DNA from: Candidatus Hydrogenedentes bacterium ADurb.Bin170
GTDB lineage: Bacteria > Hydrogenedentota > Hydrogenedentia > Hydrogenedentales > CAITNO01
Length of the DNA stretch: 34,999 bases
Direction: 5' to 3'
Assembly: GCA_002070275.1 (NCBI GenBank)
Contig: MWCY01000030.1
Coordinates: forward strand, 1-34,999
Below are positions 15,975 through 24,622 of the stretch, piece after piece (within the stretch, counting starts at the first letter, position 1; each line of letters starts with the position of its first letter). The notes beneath the pieces were generated by a model. The model worked only from the letters and a program-made list of their open reading frames with translations, did not search any database and was not told where the DNA came from. The position numbers were made by a program, and so were the translations under genes.

Positions 15975-18578
15975 ATGCTGTTACGAAAACAGGGCAGGGT
16001 TCTTGCAGTCATACTGCTCCTTGTTGCTTCTGCAGCTGGAGCCACGATACCTCTTGACTGGGCTGCCCTGCCTCCGCTTCCGAATCCCGATGGGGTAGCA
16101 GGCATTTTCGCAGGATTTCATAACAATGCTGTGATTGCAGCCGGCGGCGCCAATTTTTCCGAGCCCGTATGGGAATCACCAAAAGTATTTCACGACGATA
16201 TTTACGTTCTCATCGGCAGGGAAGGGACAGACTGCCGATGGATTCACGGCGGTAAACTGCCCCGGCCCGTTGCCTATGGCGCCTCCGCTTCCACGAGCCG
16301 CGGCGTTGTCTGTCTGGGCGGCAATGATGCTGATGAGTGCTTTCGCGATGCCTTTCTGATGCAGTGGCAGGAACAGGAACAAAGCGTTGTCATGCAGCCC
16401 CTGCCGCCTCTGCCTGCGCCCTGCACCAACAGTACTGCCGCTGTGATCCGGGATCGGGTCTATGTGGCGAGCGGCTGTACCGGTCTTGAACTGGAAACGG
16501 CGCAGCGGAATTTCTGGATGCTGGATCTGTCTCTTTTCGGTACCGATGGATTCCGCTGGGAGGAGCTGCCTCCCTGGCCCGGACCTTCCCGTGCGCTTGC
16601 GGTAGTGGCGGCACAGCATAACGGTGTTGCGGACTGCGTCTATGTCATGAGCGGACGCCGGGTAAACGGGGAAGGGGTCACGGAATTTCTGAGGGATGTG
16701 TACGAATATATGCCGGGCAGGGCGGAGCCCTGGCACTATCGCACTGATACGCCCCGCTGCATCATGGCGGGCACCGGAATCGCTCTGGGGCAGAGCCACA
16801 TTTTTGTGCTGAGCGGAGCCGATGAAACGCTTTTCTATCAGACTGACCTCCTGAAAGATGCGCATCCGGGTTTTCCGAAGGAAGCCTTTGCCTATCACAC
16901 CATTACGGACACCTGGACGGCGGCCGGAACCACACCCGCAAATCAGGTGACCACGCCCGCCGTCAGGTGGGGACAGGATACAGTCCGTGACCCTGTTCTT
17001 ATGATCAGCGGTGAGATTCGTCCCCGTGTCAGGACGCCGCAGGTGTGGGCAGTACGGCCTGTTCCCGGCGCCAGTCGTTTCGGCACACTGGACTTTGTAA
17101 TGCTTGGCATTTATCTCGCCGCTATGGTGCTTTTGGGTGTCTTCTTTTCTTTTCGCAACAAAAACACGGACGATTTTTTCCGGGGCGGACAGCGTGTTCC
17201 CTGGTTTGTCGCCGGGCTGAGTATTTTTGCGACCATGCTCAGTTCCATAACCTTCATGGCGATCCCCGCAAAAAGTTATGCCACGAACTGGATTTTTTTC
17301 CTCTTTAATATGACCGTAGTCGCTTCGGCACCGCTGGTCATATATCTGTTCCTGCCCTTCTTTCGTAAAGTCGATGCTGTAAGCGCCTATCATTATCTGG
17401 AAAAACGATTCAACCGCTTCATACGCCAGTTTGCCAGCGCCTCTTTTGTCTTTTTTCAGCTGGGCCGCATGGGTGTTGTGCTCTATCTGCCTGCGCTGGC
17501 GCTGCGAACGATCACCCCGCTGACAGAACAGCAGAGCATTCTTTTGATGGGTGTCCTGAGTATTGTCTACTGCACGCTAGGCGGGCTGGAGGCGGTTGTC
17601 TGGACGGATGCCATTCAGAGCGCCGTGCTCATGGGCGGTGCTCTGTTCAGCCTGATTCTGATGCTGATCTATATTGACGGAGGGCTCTTCGGATTTTTTC
17701 AAACGGCGCATGCGCATGGAAAACTGGTTCTGTTTCAGGCGGATTTTTCCGTGTCCAGTTTTATGACTTCGGCGTTGTGGGTTGTGCTTCTGGGGGGCAT
17801 GGCGCAGAATCTGATTTCCTACAGCTCCGACATGTCTATTGTCCAAAGGTATATGTCGGTGCCGGATACTGCCCGGGCAAAAAAAGCGATCTGGACAAAT
17901 GCACTGGCATGTATTCCGTCTTCCTTGCTTTTCTTCGGCATCGGAACAGCCCTTTTTGTTTTTTACAGGCAGCATCCGGAGCGGCTTGATCCCACGTTTA
18001 AAACGGATGCCATTTTTCCGCTTTTTATTGCCCGGGAGCTGCCCGCCGGAGTGTCAGGACTGGTGGTGGCGGGGCTTTTTGCCGCTGCCCAATCCACCAT
18101 TTCCACAAGCATCAACAGCATGTCCACAGCGGTAGTCGAGGATTTTATAAAGCCCTGGCGTCTGCTGAAGACGGAGTCGGCTCTTCTGCGGCTGGGGCGT
18201 CTACTCACGGTTCTTTTCGGTGCGGCGGGTGTCGGGCTGGCATTGCTTTTCGCCTCTTCGGGCATCATGTCTTTGTGGGATCAGTTCATGACCATTCTTG
18301 GACTTTTCGGCGCACCCATGTGCGGTCTTTTCTGTCTCGGTATTTTTACGACCCGGGCAAATGCACCTGGCGCCATGATCGGCGCTCTCGCCGGAGCAGC
18401 GGGCCTTTTTCTGGTGCAGCGCTTTACCGCCGCCCATTTTCTGCTCTATGCTGTGGCGGGCATCGTATTCTGTTTTATTACAGGTTATGCTGCCAGTTTG
18501 CTGTTTTCCCGATCGGAGCGATCCATGCGCGGACTGACTTTGTACACTCTCGATGATACATTGGACCCGGATGCCTGA
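15975..18578 (+). CDS. Kelch sialic acid mutarotase fused to sodium:solute symporter
   Basis: Two-domain protein of 867 residues. An N-terminal signal (MLLRKQGRVLAVILLLVAS) leads to a Kelch beta-propeller, about residues 25-365, with repeats such as AVIAAGGANFS, VYVASG, VYVMSG and IFVLSG. This is the NanM/YjhT-type mutarotase, probably the cyclically permuted form. From about 370 it continues as an SSS-family transporter with many membrane segments (FGTLDFVMLGIYLAAMVLLG; DDFFRGGQRVPW). It would bind sialic acid, convert its anomer and import it with sodium. A TTG at 15963 is an alternative start that overlaps the lyase stop. The AGE-family gene follows after 22 bp. Such fusions are known in some glycan users but are not universal. 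Confidence 0.88.
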   Translation: MLLRKQGRVLAVILLLVASAAGATIPLDWAALPPLPNPDGVAGIFAGFHNNAVIAAGGANFSEPVWESPKVFHDDIYVLIGREGTDCRWIHGGKLPRPVAYGASASTSRGVVCLGGNDADECFRDAFLMQWQEQEQSVVMQPLPPLPAPCTNSTAAVIRDRVYVASGCTGLELETAQRNFWMLDLSLFGTDGFRWEELPPWPGPSRALAVVAAQHNGVADCVYVMSGRRVNGEGVTEFLRDVYEYMPGRAEPWHYRTDTPRCIMAGTGIALGQSHIFVLSGADETLFYQTDLLKDAHPGFPKEAFAYHTITDTWTAAGTTPANQVTTPAVRWGQDTVRDPVLMISGEIRPRVRTPQVWAVRPVPGASRFGTLDFVMLGIYLAAMVLLGVFFSFRNKNTDDFFRGGQRVPWFVAGLSIFATMLSSITFMAIPAKSYATNWIFFLFNMTVVASAPLVIYLFLPFFRKVDAVSAYHYLEKRFNRFIRQFASASFVFFQLGRMGVVLYLPALALRTITPLTEQQSILLMGVLSIVYCTLGGLEAVVWTDAIQSAVLMGGALFSLILMLIYIDGGLFGFFQTAHAHGKLVLFQADFSVSSFMTSALWVVLLGGMAQNLISYSSDMSIVQRYMSVPDTARAKKAIWTNALACIPSSLLFFGIGTALFVFYRQHPERLDPTFKTDAIFPLFIARELPAGVSGLVVAGLFAAAQSTISTSINSMSTAVVEDFIKPWRLLKTESALLRLGRLLTVLFGAAGVGLALLFASSGIMSLWDQFMTILGLFGAPMCGLFCLGIFTTRANAPGAMIGALAGAAGLFLVQRFTAAHFLLYAVAGIVFCFITGYAASLLFSRSERSMRGLTLYTLDDTLDPDA

Positions 18579-18600
18579 AACAGGAGAAAGGCTGTTTTTT

Positions 18601-19779
18601 ATGGAAGATCACCGGCTGCAGAATCTTGCGGAGCAGTACCGGAAAATGCTGCTGGATGACTGCGTTCCTTTCTGGTTTCCCCGTGCTGTGGACAACGAAT
18701 GGGGCGGTTATCTGCATTGCCTCGATCGGGACGGCACCCTCCTCGACTCTGACAAATCGGTCTGGGCACAGGGGCGTATGGCGTGGTTGCTGCTCACGAT
18801 GTATAACCAGGTGGAGAAACGCACGCAATGGCTTACCTGGGCGGAATCAGGCATTCACTTTCTGGAAAAACATTGCGTTGATCAGGACGGAAGATTCTTT
18901 TTTCATGTGACCCGGGAGGGGCTCCCGATCCGGAAACGACGTTATGCCTTCAGCGAAGCCTTTGCTGCGATTGCGCAGGCGGCATATGCCCGTGCGACCG
19001 GAAGTGATCGGGCAGCGGAGCGCGCTATTGACCTGTTCGAGCGTTTTGTCTTCCTTAATTTTACACCCGGCGCCGTGGCCGCCAAATTCACCGACACCCG
19101 TCCGCTCACCGGTCTGGCTTCCCGGATGATTACGCTGGTCACTGCCCGGGAACTGACGGAAAATCTGGGGGAACAGCCCGGGTTGAACGGCTGGATGGAG
19201 CGGGTCATCGGAGAAATTATTTCGCTTTTTGTCAAGCCCGAAGAGCGCTGCGTACTGGAAAGCGTTGCCCCCGACGGAAGCATTTCTGACCACTTTGATG
19301 GACGTATGCTGAATCCCGGCCATGCTATTGAAGCGGCGTGGTTCATTATGGAAGAAGGGCGTATACGTAAAGATAAAGCACTGGTCGAAGAAGGATGCCG
19401 CATGCTCGACTGGATGTGGCAGCGGGGCTGGGATCAGGAATACGGCGGCCTCTATTATTTCCGGGACCTGTACAACAGACCTGTTCAGGAATACTGGCAT
19501 GATATGAAATTCTGGTGGCCTCATAATGAAGCGCTCATCGCCACACTGCTCGCCTGGCGTCTGACCGGTGAGGAATCTTATGCCGAAAAGCACCTGCAGC
19601 TGCTTGACTGGTGCCTGGAGCATTTTGCCGATCCGGAACACGGCGAATGGTACGGTTATCTGCACCGCGACGGAACGGTTTCTGTTCCGCTGAAGGGGAA
19701 TCTCTGGAAAAGTTTTTTCCATCACCCCCGCTGTCTGTGGAAATGCTGGAATCTCTGCCGGGAAAATATTTCAGTGTAA
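18601..19779 (+). CDS. AGE-family epimerase (probable ManNAc 2-epimerase)
   Basis: N-acylglucosamine 2-epimerase family protein, 392 residues, the (alpha/alpha)6 barrel type that interconverts ManNAc and GlcNAc. Features include VDNEWGGYLHCLDRDG near residues 30-45, WAQGRMAWLL, RRYAFSEAFA, the NPGHAIEAAWF motif with the key His, and KFWWPHNEALIA near the C-terminus. The start at 18601 has AGGAGAAAGG nine bases upstream; an upstream in-frame ATG at 18553 overlaps the symporter gene and is rejected. Together with the lyase and symporter this is a Bacteroides-like lyase-epimerase-transporter (nanLET) route. No kinase or deacetylase is nearby, so later steps lie elsewhere. Cellobiose or mannose epimerase is the alternative, disfavoured by context. 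Confidence 0.88.
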   Translation: MEDHRLQNLAEQYRKMLLDDCVPFWFPRAVDNEWGGYLHCLDRDGTLLDSDKSVWAQGRMAWLLLTMYNQVEKRTQWLTWAESGIHFLEKHCVDQDGRFFFHVTREGLPIRKRRYAFSEAFAAIAQAAYARATGSDRAAERAIDLFERFVFLNFTPGAVAAKFTDTRPLTGLASRMITLVTARELTENLGEQPGLNGWMERVIGEIISLFVKPEERCVLESVAPDGSISDHFDGRMLNPGHAIEAAWFIMEEGRIRKDKALVEEGCRMLDWMWQRGWDQEYGGLYYFRDLYNRPVQEYWHDMKFWWPHNEALIATLLAWRLTGEESYAEKHLQLLDWCLEHFADPEHGEWYGYLHRDGTVSVPLKGNLWKSFFHHPRCLWKCWNLCRENISV

Positions 19780-19795
19780 TCCTGCCTGCCCCGGC

Positions 19796-22594
19796 TTAAA
19801 GATCCGCTATGCCTGTCAAGTCTGATTTCGTTCCAGAACGACCGACGCTGTCTTTCACCTCCACTTTCATCTCCTTGCCAGGGGTGCTGCTTTTTACTGT
19901 TACCGCCGCAGTCGTCCCGTATTCCTGTCCGTTTTCAAACCATTTAAAACTTAAAGGCATGACGGCGGGCGAAGTGACTACTGCTTTCCATTCATAATAA
20001 TAAGCCGGCGGATCCGGTATGATGCCCTGTGCGATAAGTGCCGCAATCTCGGCCTCTGTGGGCTCCTGCCGTAAAAATTTCTTCTCTATCATCACGTCAA
20101 GCACAGAGGTGAAGCTTTTGCTGTTACTTTTTTCTTTGCCTGCATGTACCACGACATCCCCGGTTTTCTGACTGAATTCGGGTACAGTGATCGTGATGGA
20201 ATTGTCATTCCAGTCCTTAAGTTGTGCCGCCACACCGCCGACAGTTACTTTATGCGTTTTGAAAAAATCACTATTCAAAATAATGTAACCGGCACTGTCT
20301 CTGGGCGCATTTTGGAAACCGCTTCCCTGGATGGTGACTGAGCAGCCGATGATTCCTTGCGACGGGGCAATGGACTGAATCTGAAGTTTTGTCTTTGTGC
20401 ACGGTCGGATATCAAGGGCATTAAAAGTGCTGGTGAGTGTTTTTTCCGCAAGATCCAGACGGGTGAAGCGGTCCTTTGTCGGAGCACCGTAATATTCCTC
20501 GTGATCAACATCGCCCAGCGAATAGCGGGTGCCCATAACGCCTGCCCCGATCATGCTGGCAATATTGACGGCACCGTCGCTGGCACCCCGGGTGTACCCT
20601 TCATAGCTGTCTTTGGCTTTTTCGATGAGCCAGGGGATCACCAGAGCGCCTTTGGCAATCTCGTTGCCCTCCACATAGGGCCGGTAATACCAGGTAAGTT
20701 CAACTTGTGCGCGCTTGCTCGTGACCCCGAAAAGGGCATGATATTTACTGCTCAGCCGGTACGAATCCTCTGCGTTCAGCAGACGCAGGTTTTCGTTATA
20801 AATTTCCGTGCCCGAACGCAGATCATATTTATGCCACAGTGCCGCATCGCCTGCAGGCGAGATGTCCATGGAAAAAAGCTGATCCAGCACCAGATTATAA
20901 GGCGTGGTGGTGTGGCTGTTGGCATAGCGCAGATCTCTGGTGCCTGGCGTATCTGCCTGCATCTGATCAATGCTTCTTCTCAAAGCGAAAAGCGTGTTGT
21001 CAATATTGCCCAGAGGCTGCGTAGCGGCATAGGCTTCCGAGCCTACCCGGTAAATTCCGCCGGGAGCGCCCAGTACATAGCGCATGCTTACGAGGGCACC
21101 GCCCATGTGAGGGCTGCCCCAGGTGACCAGTTTCTGAAAGGCAGTATGGCTGTTCGCACTGAAAAGCTGTATGCCTGCCCGGGCGACAAGTCCGCCCATG
21201 GAGTGGGCGACGATATACAGGCGCAGCTCCTGTCCGGCAGGCAGCATCGACAGCAGTGATTCAACTTCGGCATTGACCTCCCGGGCAAAAGCCTGATCCA
21301 GTCGCCCTCCGGGGATGCCGGGGGTATCCGTGAAAATGGGCTTATAGGTGGGATAGATAAACTCGTAAAAAGCGGTGCAGTCCAGTATGTCCTCTTTTGT
21401 GCGCAGCACATAGTCATAGAGCGGACTCCACACATCCTGCTTGTATGCGAAATACCAGGGATTTTCCGCCGATGCATTCAGCCCGTATTCTTTTTCCTCT
21501 TCATTATGCCCGTGAACAAGCACTACCATATTGACAATCTGCTTGTTCTCTTCCTCGTTTCTTTCTTCAGCCGTCAGATTTCCCCATACAGTTCTTTTAT
21601 GGGGAAGATCCTCAGCAGCAAAGAAACGCTCCAGCTGAGGCTGTGCCTTCCAGTTGTAACTCCCTTTAAAAGTGCCCAGCACATAGCGGATTTCCCGGGG
21701 ACGGCGAAGGGCTTTTTGCACATTCTTTTTCTGTGCCAGATCGGACATGATGGAATCAGGAAAATAAAAATCCGTGATTTCATAATCGCCCTTTGCATTT
21801 TTAGTAACCGGAAGATAGCTGATATGTCCCGGCAGGTCGTCATCGCCAAGCAGCAGATCGGATACACGGACTGCCGTCAGCGTGGTAGGATCCTGCCCGG
21901 CAACATCCGCAGCGGGAAAGGTCAGCGAGGGCGTGAAATCGGCGAATCTGCCGCCCATCCGGACCGGGTCAAAGGAATCAAAGGATACGATGCGCACGGC
22001 ACTTACGGGTTCAATATCGGTGGCACTGAGATCAGGAGAACTGTATTCTTTCGACAGAGTCAGTGAGGTGAGTGTGCCGGAAAGATTGATCGCCGGCAGT
22101 GTCAGTCTGGTTCCGTCGGGAAGAGAGGCGGCAAAGGGTTTCTTTCCCTGAAGGGTGCGGGCACCGGTGGAAAGATCGCTTCCCGATTCACCTTCGTGCG
22201 GATCGGGAGATTCGCCTTCCTCCTCTTCGTCATGATAAACGGTCATGCCCGACAGATACACCGCGCGGGTCTGTCCTTTTAAAACCGACACGTTGAGGGC
22301 ATACCGGATTTCGTTGTTCGTATCTACCGTGAAAATGTCCCAGCGGCCCGGCGACAGATAGATTTCAAATAAATACCCTTTGGGCAGACGGGAGTCCAGC
22401 AGATTGTCGCCGAGGTCATCATCATCGGAGGGACTGATATACAGTTCCACTACAGTTGGCGTACGGTCATTGACCACCTGCAGAATGCCATACCGCGCCG
22501 TGCTGTCTTCCGGGCAGCCTGTCAGCAGCGCACAGATGCAAATACAAAAACCAAACCCTGTAAAGGCCATCAGTGTTCTGATGAAGGCATTCAT
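19796..22594 (-). CDS. Large lipoprotein with lipase-like alpha/beta-hydrolase and IPT/TIG domains
   Basis: Protein of 932 residues. The N-terminal signal ends in LLTGC (lipobox Cys27). Residues about 30-350 are unrecognised and include an acidic linker (near 120-140). An alpha/beta-hydrolase follows at about 350-700, with LVHGH (oxyanion loop) near 360 and the nucleophile elbow VAHSMGG, Ser465. This is A-x-S-x-G rather than the usual G-x-S-x-G. KLVTWGSPHMGG fits triacylglycerol-lipase-like folds. An IPT/TIG Ig-like domain (SIAPSQGIIGCSVTIQGSGF) lies near 735, and another Ig/PKD-like segment near 880. AGGAG lies eight bases before the ATG. It is probably a surface lipoprotein hydrolysing esters or lipids. 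It is convergent with the AGE gene, 16 bp away. Confidence 0.85.
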   Translation of the reverse strand: MNAFIRTLMAFTGFGFCICICALLTGCPEDSTARYGILQVVNDRTPTVVELYISPSDDDDLGDNLLDSRLPKGYLFEIYLSPGRWDIFTVDTNNEIRYALNVSVLKGQTRAVYLSGMTVYHDEEEEGESPDPHEGESGSDLSTGARTLQGKKPFAASLPDGTRLTLPAINLSGTLTSLTLSKEYSSPDLSATDIEPVSAVRIVSFDSFDPVRMGGRFADFTPSLTFPAADVAGQDPTTLTAVRVSDLLLGDDDLPGHISYLPVTKNAKGDYEITDFYFPDSIMSDLAQKKNVQKALRRPREIRYVLGTFKGSYNWKAQPQLERFFAAEDLPHKRTVWGNLTAEERNEEENKQIVNMVVLVHGHNEEEKEYGLNASAENPWYFAYKQDVWSPLYDYVLRTKEDILDCTAFYEFIYPTYKPIFTDTPGIPGGRLDQAFAREVNAEVESLLSMLPAGQELRLYIVAHSMGGLVARAGIQLFSANSHTAFQKLVTWGSPHMGGALVSMRYVLGAPGGIYRVGSEAYAATQPLGNIDNTLFALRRSIDQMQADTPGTRDLRYANSHTTTPYNLVLDQLFSMDISPAGDAALWHKYDLRSGTEIYNENLRLLNAEDSYRLSSKYHALFGVTSKRAQVELTWYYRPYVEGNEIAKGALVIPWLIEKAKDSYEGYTRGASDGAVNIASMIGAGVMGTRYSLGDVDHEEYYGAPTKDRFTRLDLAEKTLTSTFNALDIRPCTKTKLQIQSIAPSQGIIGCSVTIQGSGFQNAPRDSAGYIILNSDFFKTHKVTVGGVAAQLKDWNDNSITITVPEFSQKTGDVVVHAGKEKSNSKSFTSVLDVMIEKKFLRQEPTEAEIAALIAQGIIPDPPAYYYEWKAVVTSPAVMPLSFKWFENGQEYGTTAAVTVKSSTPGKEMKVEVKDSVGRSGTKSDLTGIADL

Positions 22595-22900
22595 GCGAAT
22601 TCTCCTGTTGCAGTGCTGGCAACAGCATTGCTTTCACAGTAAGCGCCTGGCGATTTTTTGACTTTTGTTTGTTTGTCTCATAAGTATAGGTAAAACGTCC
22701 CAAAAAAAGAAATAGTTATAAAAGAGAATGTTTTTGCTGCTACGGCACTGCGTGCACGGAATGACAACACCGGGCCGGGGACGGAACCACGAATGAACAC
22801 GAATGAATACCAGGTGGCTGAGACAAATAACGATGTTGCAGAAATCTTGCTCCGGGGTAAGATCCCTGCAGTCGGGCTAGCACTTCCGCCTTATGAAACC
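22595..22900. other. Leader of the lipase-like gene; no gene seen
   Basis: On the minus strand TATACT (22688-22683) is a possible -10 for the lipase-like gene, without a good -35. The 10-base unit CACGAATGAA is tandemly duplicated at 22788-22807. The small plus-strand reading frame at 22793-22984 ends in the repeat element and is not a gene. Confidence 0.4.
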
Positions 22901-22935
22901 GCCATTCCTGCACACCCCGTCATTCCTGCACACCA
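22901..22935. repeat. Tandem half-repeats left of element copy B
   Basis: Two units, GCCATTCCTGCACACCCC and GTCATTCCTGCACACCAC, precede the terminal repeat with an 18-base period. They point the same way as the units left of copy A, but the linker sequence (CACACC) differs from the C-rich linker of copy A, so the two arrays expanded separately. Confidence 0.65.
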
Positions 22936-23138
22936 CGTCATTCCTGCGAAGGCAGGAATCTTAATCAGGGTATGGACGTCTTGATCTGCACATCGGTCTG
23001 TTCCACACCAAAGACTGCAAGACATACAAACACAAAATAAGCCTAACTTTTAAAGACTTTCCCGCGCAGTTGACAGCAACAGCATGACCCTTATAAATAA
23101 CATCTCGCGTTAAGATTCCTGCCTGCGCAGGAATGACG
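22936..23138. mobile_element. MITE-like element, copy B
   Basis: Bases 22936-22964 and 23110-23138 form inverted repeats matching at 28 of 29 positions and identical, except for one base, to those of copy A at 67-290. The total length is 203 bp against 224 bp for copy A. The interior shares GGTATGGACG near the left end, CACCAAAG and ACATACAA in the middle, and ACCCTTATAAATA close to the right end. Both copies keep the same order and orientation of these blocks, so the interior is part of the unit and not chance sequence between two REP hairpins. Confidence 0.7.
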
Positions 23139-23260
23139 CCGGGGGAGGCAGGAATGACGAGGGGGGAGGCAGGAATGACGAGAGGGGAGGCAGGAATGAC
23201 GGAGGGAGGCAGCCATGACGCCTGAGGGTGGACGTGACGGCGGAAGGGAGAAATGACAGT
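23139..23260. repeat. Tandem AGGAATGACG repeats right of copy B
   Basis: GGCAGGAATGACG recurs three times with a purine-rich linker (GAGGGGGGA type) at about 21-base spacing, near 23145-23200. More degenerate units (CATGACG, CGTGACGG, AAATGACA) follow up to about 23260. The orientation is inverted relative to the units at 22901-22935. Copy number is higher here than on the left. Confidence 0.7.
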
Positions 23261-23551
23261 GCCATGTGTAGGACTGGTGGAGGGGGTATGTCTCAGGGCA
23301 TCACTCCGCTGTGAATTCGAATGACTGTCTTCGTCGTAACACGCTTGTGTGCCAATAGGTCGATTGGCGTTCCCAGGGGAGCCGCTTTCAGTCTTTTATA
23401 TTGAACAGGCGATTATCCGCGTTTGTTGTCAATAGTGAATCCGCCAGCCTGATTTGGCGCAGGATAAACAAGTCTCTGATAATAAAAAGCGTAGTCAGTA
23501 CAAGCGCACAATCTTCGAAACGCGCTGAACGCACTTTTTCACTCTTCGCTC
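23261..23551. other. Intergenic, nothing recognised
   Basis: No gene, terminator or promoter could be supported. GGCGTTCCCAGG at 23366-23377 matches 406-417 next to copy A; CGTTCCCAGG is part of a repeat seen widely in environmental bacteria, so its presence near both copies may only reflect insertion into repeat-rich spacers. Confidence 0.4.
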
Positions 23552-24448
23552 TTATTGAAGAGGTTTACGAAAAGTAAAGATATGTCCGATCCACAGTGGC
23601 CAGTGCACCCCGAAAAAAGGAAAGGCGCAGGCATTTACCAGACGCACCGCATTCTGAATCACGCCGGTCATTCCCATTTCCCGCTGTAATGGTGCCGGTG
23701 AAATCGATTCCAGAAGAAAGCCGTGCTGCTCCAGCAGAAGGCGCATCCCTTTCAGTGAAAACAGGGTTGTATGCCAGGGCGGTGAAAAAACCTGATGCAG
23801 TGCCGGGAGCGGCGCTGAATATCTGCCCAGCCGGGCGATCTGTGCACCCAGAGCGGCAAAGCGTGCTGTAGGTTGAAGGCTGATCAGTACGCCCCCCGGC
23901 ACCAGAAGGCGGTGTGCCGCCTGAAGCCATTTTCCGTGCTCAGTCAGATGTTCAAAGACACTGGACAAAAGAAGGGCATCATAGACCCCTTCCCCCGGCA
24001 GTGCCTCCATCGGTTCCCGAAGTACTGTGAATCCCAATGCTTCACAATAAGCCGCCATTGCGTCGGACGGCTCCAGACCCTCAGCCGCAATACCCCGCTC
24101 TTTCAACCGAAGCAGAAGCCCGCCCCAGCCACAACCATGATCCAGAATCCTTCCCCGCACGCCAGACCGCCCCAGCGCATCACAAAGAGCATCGTACTGA
24201 GGAACAGCCGCCTTATTCCGTATTGCCGGATCTCCCTGACAATGCCCCGCCACCGCATAGTTTTTTGAATACGCTTCTGCAAGAAAAGCGGCGGAAGGCA
24301 TGGGATTCAACTGGAGGGTGCCGCAGTGGCCGCAACGGTCATAACGGTGCCTGTCCCGCGTGCCGAAAAAATGAAGTGATTTTGAAGCACAGGCAAGGCA
24401 ACGGGCGTTCCGGGAGAAATCCGGTGTATCTTTGCCGGCAGAAGACAT
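23552..24448 (-). CDS. SAM-dependent methyltransferase with N-terminal zinc ribbon
   Basis: Class I methyltransferase of 298 residues. Cys17, Cys20, Cys39 and Cys42 (CLAC and CGHC) form a zinc-ribbon-like knuckle. Then come the SAM-binding motif I ILDHGCGWGG (101-110), motif II GLEPSD, and YDALLLSSVFEHL, followed by LLVPGGVLI. This arrangement is common in sugar or O-antigen biosynthesis clusters (Methyltransf_23 group). The hydrophobic C-terminus (AFPFFGVHWPLWIGHIF) may associate with the membrane. The start at 24448 has AGGAAAG about nine bases upstream. It stands alone behind its own promoter candidate and the terminator of the small secreted-protein gene. The substrate is unknown. Confidence 0.88.
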   Translation of the reverse strand: MSSAGKDTPDFSRNARCLACASKSLHFFGTRDRHRYDRCGHCGTLQLNPMPSAAFLAEAYSKNYAVAGHCQGDPAIRNKAAVPQYDALCDALGRSGVRGRILDHGCGWGGLLLRLKERGIAAEGLEPSDAMAAYCEALGFTVLREPMEALPGEGVYDALLLSSVFEHLTEHGKWLQAAHRLLVPGGVLISLQPTARFAALGAQIARLGRYSAPLPALHQVFSPPWHTTLFSLKGMRLLLEQHGFLLESISPAPLQREMGMTGVIQNAVRLVNACAFPFFGVHWPLWIGHIFTFRKPLQ

Positions 24449-24496
24449 GCTCTTTTCTTTCCTGGGAAAAAGAAGGAAAATACCGATTCGCCCCTT

Positions 24497-24526
24497 ATTT
24501 TATCCCAACAGTGCAGCAAAGACCAA
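24497..24526 (-). promoter_or_regulatory. Predicted promoter for the methyltransferase gene
   Basis: Reading the minus strand, TTGGTC (24526-24521), an 18-base spacer and TAAAAT (24502-24497, five of six to consensus). It lies between the upstream terminator and the gene, leaving a leader of about 40 bases. Confidence 0.4.
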
Positions 24527-24538
24527 TGCCGCCCCGTG

Positions 24539-24582
24539 TAAAAAAAGAAAGAGGCGAGCATGCCCTACGGCATTCTCGCCTC
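24539..24582 (-). terminator. Strong intrinsic terminator after the small secreted-protein gene
   Basis: On the minus strand, GAGGCGAG, a single mismatch and ATGCC pair with GGCAT and CTCGCCTC around a four-base loop, giving a 13-bp stem. It is followed by TTTCTTTTTTT. It lies 40 bp after the stop at 24623. Confidence 0.9.
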
Positions 24583-24622
24583 AACCTATCAAGTCAAACA
24601 ATAGATGTTAAGAGTCCTGGAA

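Noticed and set aside
22793-22984. 63-residue reading frame containing repeated VIPA units
   Set aside because: It translates the CGTCATTCCTGC repeats of the element end and has no ribosome binding site; this is a common spurious call from such repeats.
22901-23260. CRISPR array around copy B
   Set aside because: Spacing of 18-21 bases leaves no room for spacers, and the units are halves of the element's terminal repeat.
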